Source: Lachnospiraceae bacterium
GTDB taxonomy: Bacteria; Bacillota; Clostridia; Lachnospirales; Lachnospiraceae
Reading direction: 5' to 3'
Assembly (NCBI GenBank): GCA_017443685.1
Contig: JAFSYD010000099.1
Coordinates: 1-12,048, forward strand
DNA: 12,048 bases
Shown here: piece after piece, positions 1 to 6,029 of the stretch
Numbering within the stretch: position 1 is the stretch's first letter
Layout: each line of letters opens with the position of its first letter
Program-made: the position numbers and the translations under genes
The notes under the pieces: model-generated
What the model saw: only the letters and a program-made list of their open reading frames with translations
The model's database searches: none
Told to the model about the DNA's origin: nothing

Positions 1-390
1 GATCGTCATGTTGCGAAGAACCGTCATATTCGGAAAGAGGTTAAAGTGCTGGAACACCATCCCCATCTTCTGCCGGTGCTTATCAATATCGATCTTCGGA
101 TCCGTAATGTCCACGTCATCCACAAAAATATGTCCGTCCGTCGGCATTTCCAAAAGATTCATCGACCGAAGCAGCGTCGACTTCCCGCTGCCCGAAGGTC
201 CGATGATGCATACCACTTCGCCCGTCCGGATCGAAAGCGACACATCATCGATCGCATGGATCGTATGGTCGCGGTAATATTTTTTCAGATGTTCGATCCG
301 TATGATGACGCGCTTATCATCCTGCTTGCGCCGCAAAGGCTGTTCCGCTGCAGCCGTGCCGCTTTTTATTTCATCCTGCTTATCGCTCAT
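1..390 (-). CDS. Polar amino-acid ABC transporter, ATP-binding protein (3' end missing)
   Basis: This is the ATPase of a polar amino-acid importer, working on the cytoplasmic face with the permease encoded just upstream. Only the first 130 residues are inside the window; the gene runs off the left edge, so Walker B, the signature motif and the H-loop are not visible. Walker A is GPSGSGKS at residues 64-71 and the Q-loop is at Gln114 in VFQHFNLFPNMTVLRN, a wording typical of the GlnQ/HisP family. A charged 28-residue tail precedes the first beta strand (VIIRIEHLKKYY), longer than usual for this family. The ATG at 390 is the only Met before the Walker A motif, and AAAGGAGG lies about 10 bases before it. 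The start overlaps the permease stop by 11 bases, which suggests translational coupling. The family is secure; the transported amino acid cannot be read from sequence. Confidence 0.93.
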   Translation of the reverse strand, partial: MSDKQDEIKSGTAAAEQPLRRKQDDKRVIIRIEHLKKYYRDHTIHAIDDVSLSIRTGEVVCIIGPSGSGKSTLLRSMNLLEMPTDGHIFVDDVDITDPKIDIDKHRQKMGMVFQHFNLFPNMTVLRNMTI

Positions 391-1105
391 TCCTTCGCAG
401 CCTCCTTTCCAGCCGGTCGTCAAGCCAGGTTAAGCCCATCACCATCAAAAGGTAGATCAGCGCCACCGCAATGAGCGGCATAAACGCGGAAAACGTCCGG
501 CTGCGGATCAGATCACCCATTTTAGTCAGATCCTCGATGCCGATATACCCCGCAACGGAGGTCTCCTTTATCAGGACGATGAACTCGTTGAAAAGCGCGG
601 GCAGAACATTTTTGAACACCTGCGGAACCACAACATAGTACATCGTGCCGACATAGTTAAAGCCAAGCGACCGTCCCGCCTCGAACTGGCCCTCGTCGAT
701 CGACATAATACCGCCGCGGATGATCTCCGCCACGTAAGCGCCGGAGTTGATCCCGAACGCAAGCATCGCAATCCCCAGGGAATTCGTGGACCAGGAAAAC
801 ACCAGATAATACGCGATCAAAAGCTGCACTACCGTCGGCGTTCCGCGGATGATCGTTAAGTATACACGGCAGATGAGATTCGCCCCGGAAAGAAGATAGT
901 AATTGATCCCGCCCCTGCGGCGCATCGACTCCTTATTCTTATCGTAGGACGAGCGCACGGCAGCGACAACCACACCGATCGCGATACCGATAAGAAGCGC
1001 GACCGCAGTAATCTCAAGGGTGGCAAGAAGCCCTTTTAAGAGCATCTGCCACCTGTTCTGACTGATAAAATTTAAAACAAAATCGCTTCGTAATTTCTCT
1101 AACAT
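380..1105 (-). CDS. Polar amino-acid ABC transporter permease (HisM/GlnP family)
   Basis: This 241-aa integral membrane protein forms the channel of an amino-acid importer, together with the lipoprotein and ATPase encoded on either side. It shows the family's layout: a hydrophobic segment near residues 28-50, the motif RGTPTVVQLLIAYY at 87-100, further hydrophobic stretches near 110-128 and 206-224, and the EAA coupling loop (EAGRSLGFNYVGTMYYVVVP, residues 142-161) that contacts the ATPase. I chose the ATG at 1105 because MLEKL begins a normal family N-terminus and lies one base after the stop of the binding-protein gene. An in-frame ATG at 1141 would add 12 residues that overlap that gene and resemble nothing typical. 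A polar, arginine-rich insert (residues 51-66) follows the first membrane segment. The length is slightly above the usual 215-230 residues. Confidence 0.94.
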   Translation of the reverse strand: MLEKLRSDFVLNFISQNRWQMLLKGLLATLEITAVALLIGIAIGVVVAAVRSSYDKNKESMRRRGGINYYLLSGANLICRVYLTIIRGTPTVVQLLIAYYLVFSWSTNSLGIAMLAFGINSGAYVAEIIRGGIMSIDEGQFEAGRSLGFNYVGTMYYVVVPQVFKNVLPALFNEFIVLIKETSVAGYIGIEDLTKMGDLIRSRTFSAFMPLIAVALIYLLMVMGLTWLDDRLERRLRRNER

Positions 1106-1106
1106 C

Positions 1107-1904
1107 TTATTCCGCCGAAATGTACTTCGATACGATCTCATCGATCTTTCCGCTGCTCTTTAATTCGGAAAGCGCATCGTTGATCTTATTTAAAAGCTCC
1201 TCGTTATCCTTTGCCACACAGATCGCATAATCCTCCTCGGCATAGCTCGTATCAAGGATCGTAAGACCTTCATTCGCCGAAACGAACGCCTTCGCCGGCT
1301 CATTGTCGATAATGACGCAGTCCACCTTATTGGTCAGAAGTGCCTGCACCGCATCCGCACCGGTCTTAAAACGCGTGATCGCTTCATCGCCGTAGTCATC
1401 CGACGCGTAGATGTCACCGGTCGTCCCCTGCTGTACGCCGACACGCGTCTCGGAAGAAATATCATCTACCGAAGCGATCCCGGAGCCTTCGGCTACGATG
1501 ACCGACTGGATGCCGGACGCATAGGTATCGGTGAAATTCACGCTCTGCTTGCGCTCATCGGTAACCGTCATGCCGGCCATACCCATATCGTACTTGCCGG
1601 TCTGTACGCCCGCGATGATCGAATCGAATTCCACGTCCTGGATCTCAAGCTCCATGTCAAGCATATCCGCGATCTCACCTGCGATCTCCACGTCGATACC
1701 GAGGTAATCGTTCCCCTCCACGTACTCATACGGCGGGAAGGTTGCGTTGGTCGCCATCACAAGCGTTTCGTCGGAGCCACTCTCTTCCTTGCTCTCCAAC
1801 GGCGTCTCGCCGTCCTTCGTGTCCTCATTGCTGCCGCAGCCCGCGAACAGTAACGTCGTCGCAAAAGCCACTGCCATCATCAGGGATAAGATTCTTTTTT
1901 TCAT
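1107..1904 (-). CDS. Amino-acid ABC transporter substrate-binding lipoprotein (SBP family 3)
   Basis: This 265-aa protein captures amino acids outside the cell and delivers them to the permease encoded next. Residues 1-23 are a lipoprotein signal: MKKR, a hydrophobic core, and the lipobox LFAGC with Cys23 as the lipid anchor. A short acidic linker (about 24-46) follows, then the two-lobed family-3 fold starting at TLVMATNATFPPYEY. Arg118 in TVTDERKQ and Asp200 in CVIIDNEPA sit where family members bind the alpha-carboxyl and alpha-amino groups of the ligand. The ATG at 1904 is chosen over one at 1955 because it gives a proper signal peptide and has AAGGAGAG seven bases before it. The gene lies 78 bases after glyS and one base before the permease gene. 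Specificity is not readable; a glutamine-, histidine- or cystine-type system is possible. Confidence 0.95.
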   Translation of the reverse strand: MKKRILSLMMAVAFATTLLFAGCGSNEDTKDGETPLESKEESGSDETLVMATNATFPPYEYVEGNDYLGIDVEIAGEIADMLDMELEIQDVEFDSIIAGVQTGKYDMGMAGMTVTDERKQSVNFTDTYASGIQSVIVAEGSGIASVDDISSETRVGVQQGTTGDIYASDDYGDEAITRFKTGADAVQALLTNKVDCVIIDNEPAKAFVSANEGLTILDTSYAEEDYAICVAKDNEELLNKINDALSELKSSGKIDEIVSKYISAE

Positions 1905-1933
1905 TTGTACTCTCCTTAATATATGACGTTTGT

Positions 1934-1962
1934 GCGGGGTCCTCCCATCGGACATCCCCCGC
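1934..1962 (-). other. GC-rich hairpin between glyS and the ABC importer genes
   Basis: Read on the minus strand, GCGGGG pairs with CCCCGC (6 bp), and after a four-base bulge three more pairs (TCC with GGA) close a seven-base loop. It lies in the 78-base gap between the glyS stop and the binding-protein start. No T run follows it (ACAAACGTC comes next), so it does not look like an intrinsic terminator. It could be an RNA processing or stability element that sets the ratio of glyS to importer message, but that is inference. Confidence 0.4.
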
Positions 1963-1982
1963 CTGTTACCATATTACGCGAT

Positions 1983-3389
1983 TTAAAACGTGATCCGCTC
2001 AGCAAAATACGCGTCCAGATCGCCGATCGCCACACGCTCCTGATCCATCGTGTCACGGTCACGTACCGTCACGCAGCCGTCCTCTTCGGAGTCAAAATCA
2101 TATGTCACGCAAAACGGCGTTCCGATCTCATCCTGGCGGCGGTAGCGCTTGCCGATATTGCCGCGGTCATCGTACTCACAGTTATAATGCTTCGAAAGCC
2201 CGGCATACACCTCCTCGGCCTTTTCGCCAAGCTTCTTCGACAGCGGAAGCACACCGATCTTGACCGGCGCGATCATCGGATGGAAGTGCAAAACGGTACG
2301 GACATCCGGCTTTTCTTCGGTGCCGATATTCTCCTCGTCGTACGCCGAAACGATGAACGCAAGCGCCATCCGGCCGACACCGGTGGACGGCTCGATGCAG
2401 TACGGCACGTACCGCTCGTTCTTCGTATCGTCAAAGTAGGATAAATCCTCACCGGAGAACTTCATATGCTGGCTTAAGTCATAATCCGTACGGTCAGCGA
2501 TGCCCCAAAGCTCGCCCCATCCGAAGGGATACAAAAATTCGATATCCGTCGTGCCCTTCGAGTAGAACGCCAGCTCCGCCGGATCGTGATCGCGCATCCG
2601 AAGCTCGTCCTCTTTTAACCCTAAGGACATTAAGAAATCCATGCAGTATTTTTTCCAATAAGCGAACCATTCCAGATCCGTTCCCGGCTCACAGAAGAAT
2701 TCCAGCTCCATCTGCTCGAACTCACGCGTGCGGAACATAAAGTTGCCCGGCGTGATCTCGTTACGGAAGGACTTTCCGATCTGCCCGATCCCGAAGGGGA
2801 TCTTTTTGCGCGAAGTGCGCTGCACATTCTTAAAGTTGACGAAAATTCCCTGTGCCGTCTCCGGGCGCAGGTAAACCGTATCCTTCGCCTCCTCCGTCAC
2901 GCCCTGGAAGGTCTTGAACATCAGATTGAACTGCCGGATATCGGTGAAATTGTGCTTGCCGCAGGTCGGGCAGGGAACGGAATGCTCCCGGATATAGCTT
3001 TCCATCTCTTCCTTCGTAAAAGCGTCGATCGGCTTGTCAAGCTTAAGGCCCTTCTCCTTTGCAAAGCCTTCGATCACCTGATCCGCACGGAAACGCTCAT
3101 GGCACTCGCGGCAGTCCATCAGCGGATCCGAAAACCCTCCCAGATGCCCCGATGCCTCCCAGGTTCTGGAATTCATCAGGATCGCACTGTCGAGTCCCAC
3201 ATTGTACGGGCACTCGCGGATGAATTTCTGCCACCACGCCTCACGGACGTTGCGGATCACCTCGGCGCCTAAGTTGCCGTAGTCCCAGCTGTTCGCCAGG
3301 CCGCCGTAGATCTCCGAGCCCTGGTACATAAAGCCGCGCCCCTTGCAGAGCGTAACGATCTTTTCCATTGTCTTTTCTTTTGCGTTCAT
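1983..3389 (-). CDS. glyS: Glycyl-tRNA synthetase, single-chain dimeric type
   Basis: This enzyme charges tRNA-Gly with glycine in the cytoplasm. At 468 residues it is the alpha2 class II form, not the glyQ/glyS two-subunit form of many bacteria. Signature stretches are the N-terminal [14 protein letters not shown] (17-30), [10 protein letters not shown] (174-183), motif 2 with [20 protein letters not shown] (208-227), and motif 3 with EPSTGVGR and Arg340. An anticodon-binding domain fills about 371-468, beginning [12 protein letters not shown]. Two CxxC pairs (Cys93/96 and Cys140/143) look like a zinc-binding insertion in the N-terminal half. The ATG at 3389 has AGGAG six bases upstream. The gene starts 17 bases after the unknown membrane-protein gene and probably shares the promoter at 4233-4261. 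There is no T-box leader directly before it. Confidence 0.97.
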   Translation of the reverse strand: MNAKEKTMEKIVTLCKGRGFMYQGSEIYGGLANSWDYGNLGAEVIRNVREAWWQKFIRECPYNVGLDSAILMNSRTWEASGHLGGFSDPLMDCRECHERFRADQVIEGFAKEKGLKLDKPIDAFTKEEMESYIREHSVPCPTCGKHNFTDIRQFNLMFKTFQGVTEEAKDTVYLRPETAQGIFVNFKNVQRTSRKKIPFGIGQIGKSFRNEITPGNFMFRTREFEQMELEFFCEPGTDLEWFAYWKKYCMDFLMSLGLKEDELRMRDHDPAELAFYSKGTTDIEFLYPFGWGELWGIADRTDYDLSQHMKFSGEDLSYFDDTKNERYVPYCIEPSTGVGRMALAFIVSAYDEENIGTEEKPDVRTVLHFHPMIAPVKIGVLPLSKKLGEKAEEVYAGLSKHYNCEYDDRGNIGKRYRRQDEIGTPFCVTYDFDSEEDGCVTVRDRDTMDQERVAIGDLDAYFAERITF

Positions 3390-3406
3390 ATCCTTCTCCT
3401 AAAATA

Positions 3407-4162
3407 TTATTTATCTTCCGATTCCGGATCGTTTTCGTAGATGATGAAAACGGGAACGACCGTTTCCTCGTCGCCGGTGCTGATCAAAACCGCATTGTCC
3501 TCTACCGTCGTCGCCTCGTCGGTCACGTAAAATATCGTTCCCGGCAAAACGACGCGGATATTCTGTTCGAGCATCAGTACGCTTTTCGTTCCGTCGGCAA
3601 GCACCTCGTCGATGGAGGCCGTCTTGCCCTTTTGCCCTTCGGCGACGCTTACATATACATCACTTAAGTCAACGCCTTCCCGCTTTGCGTCCGCTATACT
3701 CCCGGCAAAGCATTTTAAGCCCGTAAACGCGGCATAGGTGTCCGCATCCTTATAGTAAGTCCGCACGTAAACGTGCCCGTCCTTTTCGGCAAAGCGCTCG
3801 ATCCTTACACCCTTCGTTTTGCTTTCTTTGTTGTACGCCTTCACCGCGTCCTTCACGAACTTGCGCACCTCGTCGCCGGATGCGTCGCCGACATCCGCGA
3901 CCTCCTCAAACGTCACCGACCCGTCCGTATGTATGGCAAAGGTCGTAACCTCGCTTCGCTTTTCAAAGAAACCGCAGGCTTTCAAGATGAAAAGGAACAA
4001 AACAAGCAGCACCGCAGCGGAGCACATCAGAAAAATCCTCCGCTGTCTCCGCAGGATCCGCCTCCGCCTTGCCGCGTGATAGCGCTTCATCTGCTCACGC
4101 GTCATGCTTTCCGTGCGCCTGCGCATATTCCGCGCCGGGCGTCTTGCCTGCCTTGCTGCCAT
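3407..4162 (-). CDS. Unrecognised membrane-anchored protein with arginine-rich N-terminal tail
   Basis: I do not recognise a named family. The 251-aa product has a very basic N-terminus (18 Arg or Lys in the first 42 residues), one membrane-spanning segment (about 43-62, IFLMCSAAVLLVLFLFIL then KACGFF), and a soluble remainder of about 185 residues. The basic side predicts the tail in the cytoplasm and the larger domain outside. The outer part starts with a short strand pair (TTFAIHTDGSVTFEEV), then a helix (DEVRKFVKDAVKAYNKE), and ends in an acidic strand-rich region. This resembles, from memory and unchecked, a lipoprotein-like family found near recO and glyS in Lachnospiraceae. Cys63 lies just after the membrane segment, but the lipobox context is poor and the basic tail is too long for a signal peptide. 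The ATG at 4162 has GGAG nine bases upstream; Met13 and Met20 are possible later starts. It is the first gene after the promoter at 4233-4261. Confidence 0.8.
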   Translation of the reverse strand: MAARQARRPARNMRRRTESMTREQMKRYHAARRRRILRRQRRIFLMCSAAVLLVLFLFILKACGFFEKRSEVTTFAIHTDGSVTFEEVADVGDASGDEVRKFVKDAVKAYNKESKTKGVRIERFAEKDGHVYVRTYYKDADTYAAFTGLKCFAGSIADAKREGVDLSDVYVSVAEGQKGKTASIDEVLADGTKSVLMLEQNIRVVLPGTIFYVTDEATTVEDNAVLISTGDEETVVPVFIIYENDPESEDK

Positions 4163-4193
4163 ACTTTCCTACTCCAAAAAAGAACCACGCCTT

Positions 4194-4217
4194 TTATGTT
4201 CCATCAAAGGAACTTAA
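4194..4217 (-). promoter_or_regulatory. Small hairpin in the leader of the membrane-protein/glyS transcript
   Basis: In the transcript, GUUCC pairs with GGAAC around a six-base loop (4198-4213), extended across one mismatch by UUA with UAA. The GGAAC arm could instead pair weakly with a downstream GGUUC that is followed by six U residues (4176-4181). The layout is compatible with attenuation, but the alternative stem has only five pairs and a twelve-base loop. The structure is visible; a regulatory role is a guess. Confidence 0.3.
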
Positions 4218-4232
4218 CAGCACATCTTATCA

Positions 4233-4261
4233 AGTATAGCCGTTTTCCTTTCTTTTATCAA
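4233..4261 (-). promoter_or_regulatory. Sigma-A-type promoter for the membrane protein and glyS
   Basis: On the minus strand the -35 box is TTGATA (4256-4261) and the -10 box TATACT (4233-4238), separated by exactly 17 bases. Each box differs from consensus by one or two bases. The predicted start of transcription is near 4225-4226, giving a leader of about 64 bases before the ATG at 4162. It lies in the 108-base gap after recO, the largest gap in the window, and the -35 box begins only ten bases past the recO stop. This separates the glyS side from the serC-to-recO unit, although read-through is possible because no terminator is visible between them. Confidence 0.75.
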
Positions 4262-4270
4262 GAAAATGTA

Positions 4271-5008
4271 TCAATTCGACTCCAAAAACGCTTCCGAATT
4301 GAATTCGTGCTTTACGTACCGCCTGTAATACGCGCGGATGATATCCGACACCTCCCGCTCCACGTCTTCGGTAAGCTGAAACGAAAAGAGCTTTGACACA
4401 TCGGCTGCCGCGATAAACTGCAGGGTATAAAGCGCCGACGGCGAAACAGGCGTTACGCGGTCTTTTGCTTTGCATTTGGCACAGACGCAGGCCCTGTGTC
4501 CGGCTGAGTAAAAGGAAAGCTCCTCTTCGCTTCCGCAAAAGCCGCAGGCGAATACGTTGGGATAATCCCCGTTTATAACAAGCGTTTTAAAATCGAACGC
4601 CAGGCGGATCTGCCGTCTTTGCATCCTGCCCTTGGAAAGCGCCCGGAGCGCCATATACAAAAGCACCATCCGAAGATGCTCATCCGCGTTCTCAAGCCCG
4701 AAATACTCCGCCGACTCCAAAAAATAATAGCCGTACCAGAGCGCGTCCATATCGCCGGTAACCTCGGTAAAATAGGTATCGATATCGGCCCTGTGCAGGG
4801 TATAGGCGTCGCGCCCCTGGTAGACCTCGAAGGTACCGAACGCAAACGGATTTGACGCCGCCAAAAGCTGGCTCTTCGGACGCCTCGCCCCCCGCGCGAA
4901 AGCGGATATCTTACCGCGTTCCTTCGTAAGGATGCTAAGGCGTTTATCGTATTCCCCCACCGGCATCGCCGAAAGGACAATTCCCTGCAAACTGAGATTC
5001 TGCTCCAT
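4271..5008 (-). CDS. recO: DNA repair protein RecO
   Basis: RecO loads RecA onto SSB-coated single-stranded DNA together with RecR in the RecFOR pathway and anneals complementary strands. The 245-aa protein matches the usual length. The N-terminal OB-fold domain covers about residues 1-80 (LQGIVLSAMPVGEYDKRLSI, then RGKISAFARGARRPKS). A helical domain follows, holding the zinc-finger cysteines CGFC (155, 158) and CAKC (176, 179), with an extra Cys174. I chose the ATG at 5008, which lies seven bases after the era stop and has AGGG five bases upstream. A GTG at 5026 would add six residues and overlap era. Placement straight after era is common in Firmicutes and supports the call. Confidence 0.95.
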   Translation of the reverse strand: MEQNLSLQGIVLSAMPVGEYDKRLSILTKERGKISAFARGARRPKSQLLAASNPFAFGTFEVYQGRDAYTLHRADIDTYFTEVTGDMDALWYGYYFLESAEYFGLENADEHLRMVLLYMALRALSKGRMQRRQIRLAFDFKTLVINGDYPNVFACGFCGSEEELSFYSAGHRACVCAKCKAKDRVTPVSPSALYTLQFIAAADVSKLFSFQLTEDVEREVSDIIRAYYRRYVKHEFNSEAFLESN

Positions 5009-5015
5009 TGGCACC

Positions 5016-6029
5016 CTACTCGTCACCTATCGTAAAGTTTTTTACCAGATAATCGCTGTCCCGCCAGTTCTTTTTCACCTTCACCCAAAGCTTTAAGTTC
5101 ACCTTGGCGTCAAGCATCCGCTCGATCTCAAAACGGGCGTTCGCACCGATCTTTTTTAACATTTCGCCGCCCTTCCCGATAATGATGCCCTTGTGGGACT
5201 CCTTCTCGCAGATGATCGTCGCATCGATGTCGTAAAATCGTTTGCCTTTTCTCTTTTTCATCTGATCGATCGCGACAGCGATGCCGTGCGGCACCTCATC
5301 GGAAAGCGCGTGCAGCGCCTTCTCCCGGACAAGCTCCGCGACGATCGCCCGCTCGGGCTGGTCGGTCACGGCATCCTCTTCATAAAAGTACGGTCCGTAC
5401 GGGAGGTAGCCGTATATCAGATCCAGCAGCCTGTCGCAGTTCTCACCGGTCTTCGCCGAGATCGGAACGATCTCATCGAACGCCATCCGCTTGGAAAAAA
5501 GGTCAATGACCGGCAGCACTGCCTCATGGGCAACCGTATCCGCCTTATTGATCACCAAAAGCACCGGCACATCCGCCTTTTCGAGACGCTTTGCGATCGC
5601 CTCGTCGCCGCCGCCGATCCGCTCATCCGGCTCGACGAGCCATAAGATCACATCCACGTCTCCGATCGCGGAGGATGCTTCCTTTACCATATGATCACCC
5701 AGCTTATTCTTCGCCTTGTGGATCCCGGGGGTATCAACGAAAACGATCTGTCCGCGCTCTTCATCCGTATATATGCCGCTGATACGGTTCCTCGTCGTCT
5801 GCGGCTTGTTCGACGTGATCGCCACCTTCTGTCCGACAAAATAATTCAAAAGCGTCGATTTCCCGACGTTCGGACGGCCGATCATCGTAACGAAGCCGGA
5901 ACGCTTCTGCATCACAGCCCCGCCGGACGCATTCCCATCGACCGCCGCTTTGGATCCGCCCGAAAGCTCCGCCAAAAGCGCATCGGCATCAAAGCCGCCC
6001 GTCCCGCTTTGGTCCGTTTTCATACTCAT
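5016..6029 (-). CDS. era: GTPase Era, ribosome small-subunit assembly factor
   Basis: Era binds GTP and 16S rRNA near its 3' end and helps the 30S subunit mature. Visible motifs are the P-loop GRPNVGKS (51-58), the switch I region QTTRNRISG (77-85), DTPG (99-102), NKAD (161-164), SAKTG (191-195), and the C-terminal KH domain with GIIIGKGGEMLKKIG (281-295). The typical protein is about 300 residues; this one has 337 because some 39 residues, low in complexity and rich in Gly, Ala, Ser and Asp, precede QKRSGFVTMIGRPN. The ATG at 6029 forms an ATGA overlap with the peptidase stop, which favours translational coupling and the longer protein. An internal ATG at 5912 (Met40) would give a normal 298-aa Era and has a G-rich stretch in front, so the true start is unsettled. 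Confidence 0.96.
   Translation of the reverse strand: MSMKTDQSGTGGFDADALLAELSGGSKAAVDGNASGGAVMQKRSGFVTMIGRPNVGKSTLLNYFVGQKVAITSNKPQTTRNRISGIYTDEERGQIVFVDTPGIHKAKNKLGDHMVKEASSAIGDVDVILWLVEPDERIGGGDEAIAKRLEKADVPVLLVINKADTVAHEAVLPVIDLFSKRMAFDEIVPISAKTGENCDRLLDLIYGYLPYGPYFYEEDAVTDQPERAIVAELVREKALHALSDEVPHGIAVAIDQMKKRKGKRFYDIDATIICEKESHKGIIIGKGGEMLKKIGANARFEIERMLDAKVNLKLWVKVKKNWRDSDYLVKNFTIGDE

Noticed and set aside
1964..2000. Promoter for the ABC importer with -10 TAATAT (1971-1976)
   Set aside because: No acceptable -35 box occurs 16-18 bases upstream. A second TATATT at 1918-1923 abuts the ribosome binding site, so a transcript from it would lack a usable leader.
4163..4232. T-box riboswitch before the membrane-protein/glyS unit
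   Set aside because: A stretch reading AAGGCGTGGTTC faintly recalls the T-box core, but the leader is only about 64 bases, has no Stem I or specifier loop, and lacks the conserved core sequence.
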